From contig JALOOX010000004.1 of assembly GCA_025454175.1 (NCBI GenBank), forward strand, positions 19,851 through 83,850: a stretch of 64,000 bases of DNA, given 5' to 3'. Below, piece after piece: positions 54,319-63,371 of this stretch (position 1 is its first letter; the number at the start of each line of letters is the position of its first letter). A program made the position numbers and the translations under genes. Below the pieces are notes generated by a model, which did no database searches, had not been told where the DNA came from, and worked only from the letters and a program-made list of their open reading frames with translations. This DNA is from Syntrophobacteraceae bacterium (GTDB taxonomy: Bacteria > Desulfobacterota > Syntrophobacteria > Syntrophobacterales > Syntrophobacteraceae).

Positions 54319-55594
54319 GCCGAAGCTGCTCTACGCGGACTCCGAGGGCAGGATTCTCGACTGGCCCCGCCTTGAGATGGTGGGGCGCAGCGGCCATGCA
54401 TGGCAGCGGCTCCAGGAGGGCGATTGGATTCCCCTGCCCGAAGGGAGCGAGCTCTTTCTGCTCCCCGGCCGCCTGCCCGTGGGCTATGATCCTCGAAACC
54501 GGAGATTCGAAACCCTCGCCGAAGATCCCTACGAGCCTGGAAAACCGGTCCAGGCCGTGGCCGCCTTCGTGGCCCCCGCGCACACCCAGATCTATTCCGC
54601 CGCCTGGCAACGGTTGCCCGAAGCTCCTCTCCTTCCTCTTTTCGCCTACACGGCCGTGGGCTGGTACAAAGGGGGATTCGTGGCGGCCGGGGTCCGGGTG
54701 GATATGGACGAACGGCAGGATCACCGTCACTTCGATCCCGACTGCATCAGGCGTAATGCCCGAAAGCGCATGAGGCGGGAGGCCGGAAACCGCCTCGTCC
54801 AGCACCTGGGTCACTGCGCCATGACCTACGGCTGCCCCGCCGCCCGCAACCTTTTCATGAACCGGTGGGAGGCGCCGCTTCCGACCTCGCCCGCCTGCAA
54901 TGCGCGCTGTCTGGGCTGCATCAGCCTCCAGGAAAGGGAGGACCTGTGCGCCACCCAGGAGCGCATTCGATTCGTCCCCACTCCCGACGAGGTCTGCGGC
55001 GTGGCCGTGCCCCACCTCGAGAAAGCCCCCGGGGCCGTCGTGAGCTTCGGACAGGGCTGCGAAGGGGAGCCGCTCCTTCAGGCAGGGGTTCTGGCCGAGT
55101 CCATACGGTCCATGAGACAATCCACCACGCGCGGAACCATCAATCTCAACACCAACGGCAGCCTCCCGGAAGCCGTCCATCAATTGTGCCGCGCAGGTCT
55201 CGACAGCATTCGGGTGAGCCTCAACAGCTGCCGGCCGGATTTCTACGGCGCCTACTTCCGCCCCCGCGGCTATGAATTCCAGGATGTCATCCGCTCCATC
55301 CAGACCGTCAAAGCCCACGGCGGCTTCGCGTCCATCAACTTCTTCGTCCTTCCGGGCTTCACCGACGAAGAGGACGAATGGATGGCCCTGCGCCGATTCA
55401 TCCGGGAGACCCGGGTCGATCTCATCCAAATGCGCAACCTGAACATCGATCCCGAATGGGTCCTGCGGGAGCTCGGCGTCCCTCCGGGTGGAAAAGCCAT
55501 CGGTGTCAAGCGGCTGATGGAAAGGATGAAAAACCAGTTCCCCGACCTGCGGCTCGGATATTACAATCCCTGCCTGGACCCCGAAGCCATTTGA
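54308..55594 (+). CDS. Radical SAM protein, unknown substrate (cassette gene 2)
   Basis: A 428-residue protein with the cluster motif CNARCLGC (Cys197, 201, 204) and GQGCEGEPLL (the GGE-like SAM-binding strand), followed by NLNTNGS and DSIRVSLNS typical of the radical SAM barrel. About 195 residues precede the motif, an unusually long N-terminal domain with a Cys-rich stretch (Cys146, Cys170, Cys176) that could hold another metal. It overlaps the deacetylase-like gene by 11 bases. I cannot assign a reaction. Confidence 0.85.
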   Translation: MPGRPKLLYADSEGRILDWPRLEMVGRSGHAWQRLQEGDWIPLPEGSELFLLPGRLPVGYDPRNRRFETLAEDPYEPGKPVQAVAAFVAPAHTQIYSAAWQRLPEAPLLPLFAYTAVGWYKGGFVAAGVRVDMDERQDHRHFDPDCIRRNARKRMRREAGNRLVQHLGHCAMTYGCPAARNLFMNRWEAPLPTSPACNARCLGCISLQEREDLCATQERIRFVPTPDEVCGVAVPHLEKAPGAVVSFGQGCEGEPLLQAGVLAESIRSMRQSTTRGTINLNTNGSLPEAVHQLCRAGLDSIRVSLNSCRPDFYGAYFRPRGYEFQDVIRSIQTVKAHGGFASINFFVLPGFTDEEDEWMALRRFIRETRVDLIQMRNLNIDPEWVLRELGVPPGGKAIGVKRLMERMKNQFPDLRLGYYNPCLDPEAI

Positions 55595-55625
55595 TCAGGT
55601 CGTGAGAGAGAAAGTGAGATCACCC

Positions 55626-56765
55626 ATGAGATTCGAACAGGGGCCCATTCGGCCCCCCAGTGAGGCGGGGAGCCTCCTGCTTCGATTCACGCGAAACTGC
55701 CCGTGGAATCGCTGCACCTTCTGCCCCATTTACAAAGGCCAGCCATTCAGCCGCCGATCCCTTGCGGAGATCACGGGGGACATCGATGCCGCCGCAAGTA
55801 TACTGGACCACCTGAGCTCCCTCTCCTCCAGAATGGGGTATGGCGGACGCCTCACCCGGGAGGTGGCCGGCGCGGCGCTGAGCGACCCGTCCCTGAGCGA
55901 CCAGGCCCGGCACGTCGCCCTGTGGGCCCTGGCGGGCAAGGGCACGGTGTTCATCCAGGACGCCAACAGCCTGGTGCTGGAAACGGACGTCCTGGTGAAG
56001 GCCCTCCATCACCTGAGAGAGCGCATTCCGGGCGTTCAGCGGATCACCTCCTACGCACGCAGCAGCACACTGTCCCGCAAGACCCTCGACGAATTGAAGT
56101 CCATCCGGGAAGCGGGCCTCGACCGCATCCACATCGGCCTCGAGAGCGGCTCGGATGCCGTCCTCGCCTTCGTTCGCAAGGGTGCCACGGCGGCTCAGCA
56201 CATCGAGGCCGGCCGCCGGGTCATCGAGGCCGGCATGACCCTCTCCGAATACGTGATGCCGGGACTGGGCGGAAAGAAATGGTGGCGCGAGCACGCCATC
56301 GAAACGGCCCGGGTCCTGAACGAGGTGGATCCTCACTTCATCCGGCTGCGGAGTCTTCGCATCCCCCCCCATGTCCCCCTGCGCGCCGATGTCGAGGCGG
56401 GGCGCTTCGTTCCCCTCACCGACGACGAGACCGTGGAGGAAATTCGCCTCCTCGTGGAGAACCTTCATCCCACCCGAAGCGTGCTCACCTCGGACCACAT
56501 CATGAACCTGCTGCCCGAGCTCGAAGGCAGATTCCCACGGGACAAAGCAGGGATGCTCGCCGTGATCGACCGCTATCTCTCGATGTCCGAAATCGACAGG
56601 CTCCTCTACAGGCTCGGGCGCCGCGGAGGCATGCTCCAGTCCCTGGACGACCTCGACGACCCGCACTTGCGCAGCCGGCTCGAGCGCGCTCGGCGCGAGC
56701 TTGTTGCCGAAGCTGGAGGAGACATCGAAAAGGTCATTATTGAGCTCGGGGATCGGTATATTTGA
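55626..56765 (+). CDS. Radical SAM protein with CX4CX2C motif (cassette gene 3)
   Basis: A ~379-residue radical SAM protein. Its cluster motif is TRNCPWNRCTFC (Cys25, 30, 33), with four rather than three residues between the first two cysteines. The barrel shows GTVFIQDANSLVLETD, and GLESGSDAVLAFVRKG, a feature shared with Elp3/HemN-type proteins. No B12 domain is present. The ATG at 55626 gives the best N-terminus; the frame is also open to a GTG at 55602. It lies 31 bases after the second radical SAM gene, so all three genes probably form one operon. Confidence 0.83.
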   Translation: MRFEQGPIRPPSEAGSLLLRFTRNCPWNRCTFCPIYKGQPFSRRSLAEITGDIDAAASILDHLSSLSSRMGYGGRLTREVAGAALSDPSLSDQARHVALWALAGKGTVFIQDANSLVLETDVLVKALHHLRERIPGVQRITSYARSSTLSRKTLDELKSIREAGLDRIHIGLESGSDAVLAFVRKGATAAQHIEAGRRVIEAGMTLSEYVMPGLGGKKWWREHAIETARVLNEVDPHFIRLRSLRIPPHVPLRADVEAGRFVPLTDDETVEEIRLLVENLHPTRSVLTSDHIMNLLPELEGRFPRDKAGMLAVIDRYLSMSEIDRLLYRLGRRGGMLQSLDDLDDPHLRSRLERARRELVAEAGGDIEKVIIELGDRYI

Positions 56766-56886
56766 GTCGTTTTCGAGATGAGCCTTTCAGAGATGGTCCC
56801 GCAGCCGACCTGGCCTCCCTCAACGGGTGTCTCGGCTCGGCACGGGAACCATAGTCATTGAAGTTAAGCAGTAGCGTTTCTGTATA

Positions 56887-56915
56887 TTGATCGATCGCGG
56901 ACTTGTGTATATAAG
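56887..56915 (+). promoter_or_regulatory. Promoter/operator of vapBC
   Basis: TTGATC (56887-56892), a 17-base spacer and TATAAG (56910-56915). TGTATAT occurs at 56881 and again at 56906, flanking the spacer, and a GATCGATC palindrome lies between; these are plausible contacts for VapB autoregulation. Confidence 0.55.
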
Positions 56916-56950
56916 ATATCATGATTTCAATACACCAGGAGGAGCGTGGC

Positions 56951-57208
56951 ATGGCGCTGAGTATAAGAAACCCGCGAGCTGAAAAGCTCGCCCGCCAGAT
57001 TGCGGGTGAGAGCGGCGAGAATCTCACAGAGGTCATCATCCGAGCTCTCGAAGAGAGGCTCGAGCGGATGCAGGGACGACGAACCACTCCAGATATGGCC
57101 AAAGAAATTCTTAAGATATCGCAGCGCTGCAGGATGCTGCCCGACGTGGATCCGCGGAAAGCGGATGAAATCCTCGACTATGACGAGCACGGGCTGCCGA
57201 GATCATGA
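56951..57208 (+). CDS. vapB: Antitoxin VapB (Rv0623-like)
   Basis: The 85-residue antitoxin has an N-terminal ribbon-helix-helix-type DNA-binding part (MALSIRNPRAEKLARQIAGESGENLTEVIIRALEERL), as in Rv0623-like VapB proteins, and a C-terminal tail that would neutralise VapC. GGAGGAG lies about 7 bases before the ATG at 56951; an ATG at 56921 is less likely. Its stop overlaps the vapC start (ATGA). Confidence 0.85.
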   Translation: MALSIRNPRAEKLARQIAGESGENLTEVIIRALEERLERMQGRRTTPDMAKEILKISQRCRMLPDVDPRKADEILDYDEHGLPRS

Positions 57209-57597
57209 TCATTGATTCATCAGCCATCGTGGCGATTCTTCTCGGAGAGCCGGAGGCAGAACGTTTCGCCTTGGCCATAGCCGGTGATCCCAGGCGACTC
57301 ATGAGTGCTTTCTCGGCCTTTGAAACCGGGGTGGTCATAGAGGCGAAGAAAGGGGAGTCCGGCGGGCGTGAGTGGGACCTGCTCCTGCAGCGAGCCAGAA
57401 TCGAAATCGTGCCGTTGACCGCCGATCAGATCGAAATCGCGCGGATCGCCTGGAGGGCTTATGGCAGAGGGCGACACCCCGCCGGGCTGAACATCGGCGA
57501 CTGCTGCTCATACGCTCTTGCAAAACACGCAGGCGAGCCACTTCTTTACAAGGGCGGTGATTTCTCCCGAACAGACATCAAACCGGTGCGCTTCTGA
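57205..57597 (+). CDS. vapC: PIN-domain toxin VapC
   Basis: A ribonuclease toxin of 130 residues. The PIN acidic residues are present: Asp4 (MIIDSSAI), Glu40 (SAFET), Asp99 (GLNIGDC) and Asp119 (GGDF). VapC toxins cut initiator tRNA or rRNA when VapB is degraded. It is translationally coupled to vapB. The module lies between the radical SAM cassette and the CoA-transferases, probably as a recent insertion, but no insertion ends are seen. Confidence 0.9.
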   Translation: MIIDSSAIVAILLGEPEAERFALAIAGDPRRLMSAFSAFETGVVIEAKKGESGGREWDLLLQRARIEIVPLTADQIEIARIAWRAYGRGRHPAGLNIGDCCSYALAKHAGEPLLYKGGDFSRTDIKPVRF

Positions 57598-57600
57598 TCC

Positions 57601-57628
57601 CTTTGCCAGCGCGTACGCGCTGGCAAAG
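57601..57628. repeat. Perfect 28-base palindrome after vapC
   Basis: CTTTGCCAGCGCGT followed by its exact complement, beginning 4 bases after the vapC stop. The centre is GCGTACGC. It could be a transcription terminator stem, an operator, or a recombination-type site. Confidence 0.7.
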
Positions 57629-57668
57629 CTCCTTGCCGCTTTGCCGTCATTCAGAATGCCAGGCCTCA

Positions 57669-57734
57669 AAAAAAAGCCCACCCTCGACATTTGGACACTG
57701 AGTCCTGCATGTCGCAGGGTGGGCGCGGTTTTTT
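57669..57734. terminator. Bidirectional terminator between vapC and the CoA-transferase gene
   Basis: GCCCACCCT (57676-57684) pairs with 57716-57724, extended by CGACAT with ATGTCG across one bulge. It has A8 on the left and T6 on the right, serving both convergent transcripts. Confidence 0.8.
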
Positions 57735-57776
57735 ACATACAGCTGATATGGCGGGGAGGTTCTCCTCCCGCAAGAG

Positions 57777-59102
57777 CTAGATGATGCCCTGAGCCTTCAT
57801 CTCATCCAGCTGCGCGGGCCCCAGGCCGAGCTTCACGTTATAGACGTGCTCGTTGTCGCTGCCCACCGGCCGGCAGATCCACTTGATCCGCGGAGGAGAC
57901 TCCGTCATCTTCCAGGCCTGGTTGGCCACCGTCATTTCCTTGTAATGAGGATCGTTGATGGCCTCGAAGGACTGCCTCGCCCACCAGTTCTCGGCCTTGA
58001 ACGTTTCCATGGGGGCCGAGATGCGACCCGGGACGACGATGCCTTCGCCGATGTTCTTGTTGTAGTCCATGACGGCATCATAGATCTCGTCATAGGTGTG
58101 GGTCTCGGTCCATTTCGAGATCTCCTTGTACATGACCTTCATGTTGTCGATGTTCAGGCGGTCGAAAATGGTGGGGAACTGCTCCCGCAGGTCCGGGCGG
58201 TTGAGGATGGTGCAAAGCGCCTTCCAGTTGACGTCCGAGAAGCCCGAAAGGAATGCGAAGCCATCCTTGCACTTGAAATAGGTGTACGGGAAGACGCCCA
58301 CGTCATAGTTGCCCACCCGCGGAATGGTTTCCTGCCTGTCCTGGTAATAGGTGATCCCGTAGTTGATGCACCGGCCGAAAGCCTCCGCCGAGGATACGTC
58401 GATGAACTGACCCTTCTGACTGTTGGTGCGATAGTGCAGGGCCGCCATAATAGCCACCGCGGCCCAGGCTCCACCGGCATACCACCCCATCCAGTTGCCC
58501 TGCTTGGTCGGCACTTCCGAGGGTCTGGGATTGTCCGGATCGTCCGGGGGCTCGCCCGTCACCGAGGTGACGCCCGAGTAGACCTGGTTGACGACATCCA
58601 CATCGGCCTTGCCGCAGCCGGCCCTGGGGCCGAACTGACCATAGGTGTACAGGGCACAGTAGATGAGGCCCGGGTTCTCGGCGCTGAGCTGCCGGTAGCC
58701 GATTCCCCATTCATCCATGACTCCCGGAAGGAACGTCTCCACCAGCACATCGGACCTCTTGGCCAGTTTTCGCAGGATTTCCCTGCCCTCGGGCTTCTCC
58801 AGGCTCAGGGTCACGTGAAACTTGTTGCGACCCTCATTGAGATAGCCGAGCCCGGTCTCCATGTGCATGTACCCCCAGGGCGTGTAAGTTCTCGCCGGAT
58901 CCCCCTCGGGAGGCTCCACCCGGATGACTTCCGCCCCGAGCTCACCCAGGATCGAGGTCGTGAACGAACCCCCCATATTGGCCACGCTGCAGTCGAGAAC
59001 CGTGATGTGATCCAGGGCCTCGGGCTTGTGTCGATTGTTGGCCGGATCATCGAGCTCCTTGATCCATTCCCCCCAGCTCTTCTCTTTATCGTGATGCGAC
59101 AT
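57777..59102 (-). CDS. CoA-transferase family III (CaiB/BaiF), copy 1
   Basis: Moves CoA between carboxylic acids by an aspartyl intermediate. The 441-residue protein shows the family lead (ITVLDCSVANMGGSFTTSILGELGAEVIRVE), the catalytic Asp region GKADVDVVNQVYSGVTSVTG, and WYAGGAWAAVAIMAALHYR. It lies 138 bases after a second, dissimilar CoA-transferase on the same strand. Pairs like this can form heteromers, as in BbsEF for benzylsuccinate. The substrate is unknown. A two-way terminator follows at 57669-57734. Confidence 0.9.
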   Translation of the reverse strand: MSHHDKEKSWGEWIKELDDPANNRHKPEALDHITVLDCSVANMGGSFTTSILGELGAEVIRVEPPEGDPARTYTPWGYMHMETGLGYLNEGRNKFHVTLSLEKPEGREILRKLAKRSDVLVETFLPGVMDEWGIGYRQLSAENPGLIYCALYTYGQFGPRAGCGKADVDVVNQVYSGVTSVTGEPPDDPDNPRPSEVPTKQGNWMGWYAGGAWAAVAIMAALHYRTNSQKGQFIDVSSAEAFGRCINYGITYYQDRQETIPRVGNYDVGVFPYTYFKCKDGFAFLSGFSDVNWKALCTILNRPDLREQFPTIFDRLNIDNMKVMYKEISKWTETHTYDEIYDAVMDYNKNIGEGIVVPGRISAPMETFKAENWWARQSFEAINDPHYKEMTVANQAWKMTESPPRIKWICRPVGSDNEHVYNVKLGLGPAQLDEMKAQGII

Positions 59103-59240
59103 GTATCTTCCTCCCTAAATATCGCGATGCTTCATCTCGGAATCCGAGCACTCTTTCGCTTTTGCCGTTGGGTTGAAAACGGCCGGATGACTCGCCGCCA
59201 CCCGCGCGGCTTGTCCTGCCGGGCCCATCACACCCGACCG

Positions 59241-60581
59241 TCAGGTCAGGATGACTCCCCGCTTTCCATCCCAACCCTCGGGAGGCCGCCTTCCGGGAGG
59301 CGTGTCCACCCACTTGCCGATGATATTGCGCTCTTTCAGGCCCTTGATCCGGTCCGTTTTCATTCCGAGGAAACGCTTGAGTACGTATTCATTGTCGAAC
59401 CCCACCGGTTTGCCCACCCACTTGATGCGCCCCGGTGTCTCGGACATCTTGGGCACGATGCCCTCTTCCATGACCTCCCCGTAAATGGGATCGTGGACCG
59501 TGTAGGTGAAATTCCGCTTGATGAGATGCTCATCGCTGAAATGGTCCTTGCCGTTGCACACCTTGTGGGCGCCGAAACCATGCTGGCAGGCCAGCTGATC
59601 GATCTCCGCACAGGTCTTGCCCGCGGCCCACTGGCGGATGATATCGAGCAGCGCCAGGGCATTATCTTCCTGCAGGCGGCTCAGGTGTGTCGAGAAACGG
59701 GGGTCGGTGGCCAGCTCCGGCTTGCCCATGGCCTTGCACAGGCCGGCGTACTGGGCCTCGGTGGCCGCGGCGATTCCCACCATCTCGTCCTTGCACTTGA
59801 AAACGTCGGAGGGGCAGATGGCCACGTCGCGATTGCCGTACCGCTCACGCTGTTTGCCCGTATAATGCTGGTAAAGCCAGGTCCAGTCCATGACACGGAT
59901 GAGGTTCTCGGCCTGCGAGTATTCGATGAACTGTCCCTTGCCGGTTTTGTCGCGGTAGGCCAGAGCACCCAGGACCCCGGCGGCCCCCATGAGGCCTCCG
60001 AAGTAGTCGGCCAGCCAGATCCCCGATTTGAGCGGAAGCTTGTCGGGAAAACCGGTGATCCAGGCCATCCCCGACTCGGACTGGGCGATGGCGTCATAGG
60101 AAGGCCTCTCCAGGTACGGACCCCACTGGCCAAAACCGTTCAGGGCGATGTAGATGATCCCGGGGTTCACTTCCCTCAGCTGCCGATACCCGATGCCCCA
60201 TCGGTCCATGGTCCCGGCCCGCAGGTTCTCGACGACAACGTCCGAACGCTTCACCAGGTCCTTGAACACCTCCTTGCCCTCGGGCACCCGCACGTCGATG
60301 GCCAGGTGATACTTGTTTCGGGCCTCCTTCAGCCAGCCCAGGGCACACCCCCTGAAGAACCTGGCGAAGGGCGTCAGGGATCGCATGGTGTCTCCGGCCC
60401 CCGGCAGCTCCACCTTGAACACGGTGGCCCCGAGCTCCGACAGGTAACTGGGAAGCGACGGCCCCAGAATGAGCGTGCAGAGCTCGACAATTTTGATGTC
60501 CGCCAGCGCTTCCGGTTTTTCAAAGGTCTTGCCCGGGTCGAGCACGGATTCTGCCCATTGGAAGTACTCTTCTCTTGCCAT
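59241..60581 (-). CDS. CoA-transferase family III (CaiB/BaiF), copy 2
   Basis: 446 residues with the family lead ([41 protein letters not shown]), the catalytic Asp in [18 protein letters not shown], and [26 protein letters not shown]. It is the first gene of the pair. The two proteins are clearly homologous but diverged, and both keep the catalytic Asp, so both could be active subunits. AGGAGAATTAC precedes the ATG. Confidence 0.9.
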   Translation of the reverse strand: MAREEYFQWAESVLDPGKTFEKPEALADIKIVELCTLILGPSLPSYLSELGATVFKVELPGAGDTMRSLTPFARFFRGCALGWLKEARNKYHLAIDVRVPEGKEVFKDLVKRSDVVVENLRAGTMDRWGIGYRQLREVNPGIIYIALNGFGQWGPYLERPSYDAIAQSESGMAWITGFPDKLPLKSGIWLADYFGGLMGAAGVLGALAYRDKTGKGQFIEYSQAENLIRVMDWTWLYQHYTGKQRERYGNRDVAICPSDVFKCKDEMVGIAAATEAQYAGLCKAMGKPELATDPRFSTHLSRLQEDNALALLDIIRQWAAGKTCAEIDQLACQHGFGAHKVCNGKDHFSDEHLIKRNFTYTVHDPIYGEVMEEGIVPKMSETPGRIKWVGKPVGFDNEYVLKRFLGMKTDRIKGLKERNIIGKWVDTPPGRRPPEGWDGKRGVILT

Positions 60582-60941
60582 GTAATTCTCCTCCGTCTTC
60601 TGTTGAGAAAATCATGGTCTGCCCGCATCGAAGGCAATCTCTCGCGATGGTGCTCCGCGGCTCGATCCGGCAGCCGTTCGGCATTTTTCGAAATGGAAGC
60701 AAGACTCTGGGACGGGAGCTGAAATGCCGCGAGTGAAATAGCACAGCCAGGAAGGAGTTGTCTAGAAAAGTTTTGCCTGCCCCAAAACTCTTTGATGGCG
60801 CTTAACCCGGCGCCCTTCACCGGCCCCCGGCCGGCGATCGAGCAGAGGCTTTTCGGAGCGGTCCCTCATGCCCCCCCGGGACCCCCGAAACGATGAACAG
60901 AGTCATCGCCGGGCAGGTTCCAACTTGAAACTTGAAACCTT
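60582..60941. other. Intergenic region upstream of the CoA-transferase pair
   Basis: 360 bases. No strong sigma-70 boxes were found for the minus-strand CoA-transferase genes. Near 60930 AACTTGA is repeated, and GC-rich short hairpins (around 60822-60838) may end the exonuclease transcript. Confidence 0.35.
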
Positions 60942-61544
60942 TCAGAGCATGATCGCGCACTCGTCGGCGCTGCAAACCCGCAGGATCTCCGTGAGCTTCT
61001 CCATGCTGTCGATGTTGTACTTCATGCACTGGATCTGAAAGATCTGAGCGGAAAAGAAAGCATCGGCCATGGCATTGTGCCGGTAATACTCCTTGAGCCC
61101 GTAGCGTTTCAGCAGGGCGTCGAAGCTGAGGTCCTCCCCGGTCCGCCTTCTGCCGTGACGGTCGATGATCCACCTCTCGAGGATGGCGATGTCCACGGTC
61201 TTGCGGCTGAACGACCTCCCGGACTTGCGCAGATACCTCTGGAGAAACCGGTAGTCCACCTCGACACAGTAGCCCACCAGGATTCCATCCAGAACGGCCA
61301 GGATGTGATCGGCCACATCCTCGAAGCACGGCGACAGTTTCAGGTCATCGGCACTGATGCCGTGGTACTTCATGCCGTCGATGCGGTACCTCTCGGGGCA
61401 GATGGTCAGGTAGGAGGCTTCGCTCAGCCTGATCTTCATGTCCTTCATGGGAATGCCGGCAAAGGCGATGATCTCGTCACGCTTGAAATCGAGCCCGGTC
61501 GTTTCGAGGTCCACGGCAACGAAAGTCACATCCTCCAGGCGCAT
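60942..61544 (-). CDS. DEDDh 3'-5' exonuclease (DnaQ-like)
   Basis: A 200-residue exonuclease of the DnaQ epsilon family: Asp12 and Glu14 in FVAVDLETTG, Asp97 in CVEVDYRF, and His156 with Asp161 in YRHNAMADAF complete the DEDDh set. It is not fused to a polymerase. The ATG at 61544 shares bases with the upstream stop (TGATG), so it is translated together with the cNMP/CBS/DUF294 protein, a pairing seen in several bacteria and sometimes as a fusion. A role in nucleotide signalling or repair is open. Confidence 0.88.
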   Translation of the reverse strand: MRLEDVTFVAVDLETTGLDFKRDEIIAFAGIPMKDMKIRLSEASYLTICPERYRIDGMKYHGISADDLKLSPCFEDVADHILAVLDGILVGYCVEVDYRFLQRYLRKSGRSFSRKTVDIAILERWIIDRHGRRRTGEDLSFDALLKRYGLKEYYRHNAMADAFFSAQIFQIQCMKYNIDSMEKLTEILRVCSADECAIML

Positions 61545-63349
61545 CACAGCCCCCTCTCGACCCCGTACCTGCTCTTCAGGAAGCTCATGAAGGATGCGAC
61601 GATCTTCAAGGACTCCTTGAGCACCAGGAGGTCCATCTTGTCGAGCTCATCCGGGGTCACTCGGTTGTCGGCGGCTTTCCCATCCAGGATACTCTTGCTC
61701 TGGTGCCTCGCCCTCAGCCCCTGCAGGAACTCGTAGCATTCGAGAAGATCCGAGCGCATCTCATGGCTCAGCAGCTCCGCGGAATGCAGGGCCTCCATCC
61801 GGTCCTTGGTGTTCACCACCTCGAGGATCCCCTTTTCGAGGGCCATGACCCTGATGCCGTTGGCGATGGGATAGATGCCGGATTCCTTGAGGTTGACACC
61901 ACGATCGAGGTTCTTGATTCCGAATATGCCCACGGGAATGCGAACGTTCGTCGCATCGTAGGCCAGGAAGCGAATGGACTGGTTGGTGATGAACTCACGG
62001 GCGGCCTCCAGAAGTCCGCGGTAGAGCTCCATGTCGCCGTAGACGGGCCGAATATCCAGGAATACCGACAGGTAGCGCAGGTGATCCGAAGTGGGCTCGG
62101 AAAACCATCTCTTGAAATACTGCCGCCACGCATCCAGCCCGACGTTCCAGCGCTCGTTGGAGGCCATGTAAGCGGCGGTGCACTTGGGGATTCCGACTTC
62201 ATCGAGAATATCGCACACGGCCTCGGCAAAAGCCCTCGGGGGCGCTCCACGGCAGACCATGGCGCTGTCCTGGTCGGTTGCGATGATCTGCTCCTTCCTG
62301 CCCGAGCTCCCCATGTGGAACCAGAGGAAATCGCCGGGGGCGTGCTCCTGGCCCGCGAAGCGCAAAGCCTCCTTGACGATGGCGTCGTTCACCGAGGTGA
62401 TGATTCTCGCCAGCTCATAGAAACGGAGGTTTCTCAGGGACATGCGGGCCACGGCCATCTTGATGGCGGTGAAGGCGGCCTTGAGCTCTCCCACATCCCC
62501 CGCCTTGAGAATCTTTCTATAGAACGTCAGGATGGATGAAGAGGGGGCAAGCTGCGTGAGTACGTCCTTGCCGGTCACCACGCCCCGGATGACGTCCCTG
62601 TCCATGACCACCAGGTGACCGATTTCGGCATCCATCATCACGTTGTAGGCATCCAGCAGCGTGCCGTCCCTGTCCATGGTGGTGACCGGGGAGGACATGA
62701 ACCTCGCGACGGGGTCGGTCTTCTGGCCCGAAATGAGGACCCTTCTTAAATCTTTGCTGGTCAGGATTCCCAGTGGGGCTCCGGTTTCCGATACCGCCAG
62801 GATGGAGCCGACTCCGTTGGCATCCATGGTTCTCGACGCATCCTCGACGGACGCCGTCGGGGAGCAGGTCACGGGACGCTTCACCACCAGCTGGCCGACA
62901 TCGATGGCGAAGATACCCTCTTCCACGATTTCGGGCTTCTGCATCAACTGCGAGAAAGACCTGAACTTCCTGTTGAGAAACGTCCTGAAGAAATCCGCGA
63001 CGGTGGAGTTCCCTCCCAGGAGGGTCTTGAAGAGATTTCTGTCCAGGGTGTAGCAGATGGAATCCTCGAGGGCCCGGGCCCCCAGCGGAGAACGCGTGCC
63101 GTCGAGGGCCGCCGAGATGCCGAAGAGCTCCCCGCGCGAGGCGTAGTCGACGATCTCCTCGTTGCGGTGAAGACACACGAGGCCGGAGAAGACCACGTAG
63201 ACCGGCAGCCCCCTCTGGCCCTGCTCGTAGATGGCGGAGCCCTTCTTGAAATACACGACCTCGAGGCCCGAGACGACGGACCCCAGCTCATCCTCGGTCA
63301 TGAAGGAAAATGGCTTGATTTTCTTTAGAAATTCCTTAGGGGGAAGCAT
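61544..63349 (-). CDS. cNMP-binding, CBS-pair, DUF294 nucleotidyltransferase-like protein
   Basis: A 601-residue cytoplasmic protein in four parts: a cyclic-nucleotide-binding domain (about 1-125, with YEQGQRGLPVYVVFSGLV), a CBS pair (about 150-270), a nucleotidyltransferase-like DUF294 domain with GSSGRKEQIIATDQDSAMV near 346, and a C-terminal helical domain. DUF294 resembles GlnD-type transferases; the CBS pair probably senses adenine nucleotides. It is coupled to the exonuclease. The start at 63349 has only a weak AGG site; an upstream in-frame extension (to 63409) is unlikely. Confidence 0.88.
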   Translation of the reverse strand: MLPPKEFLKKIKPFSFMTEDELGSVVSGLEVVYFKKGSAIYEQGQRGLPVYVVFSGLVCLHRNEEIVDYASRGELFGISAALDGTRSPLGARALEDSICYTLDRNLFKTLLGGNSTVADFFRTFLNRKFRSFSQLMQKPEIVEEGIFAIDVGQLVVKRPVTCSPTASVEDASRTMDANGVGSILAVSETGAPLGILTSKDLRRVLISGQKTDPVARFMSSPVTTMDRDGTLLDAYNVMMDAEIGHLVVMDRDVIRGVVTGKDVLTQLAPSSSILTFYRKILKAGDVGELKAAFTAIKMAVARMSLRNLRFYELARIITSVNDAIVKEALRFAGQEHAPGDFLWFHMGSSGRKEQIIATDQDSAMVCRGAPPRAFAEAVCDILDEVGIPKCTAAYMASNERWNVGLDAWRQYFKRWFSEPTSDHLRYLSVFLDIRPVYGDMELYRGLLEAAREFITNQSIRFLAYDATNVRIPVGIFGIKNLDRGVNLKESGIYPIANGIRVMALEKGILEVVNTKDRMEALHSAELLSHEMRSDLLECYEFLQGLRARHQSKSILDGKAADNRVTPDELDKMDLLVLKESLKIVASFMSFLKSRYGVERGL

Positions 63350-63371
63350 GGGCGGCAACCTGCTGCTCGAA

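Noticed and set aside
57846..60722. 958-codon open frame on the plus strand across the CoA-transferase pair
   Set aside because: It is antisense to two clearly homologous CoA-transferases and spans the gap between them. High GC in the third codon position removes stop codons in this frame. The translation has no recognisable motif.
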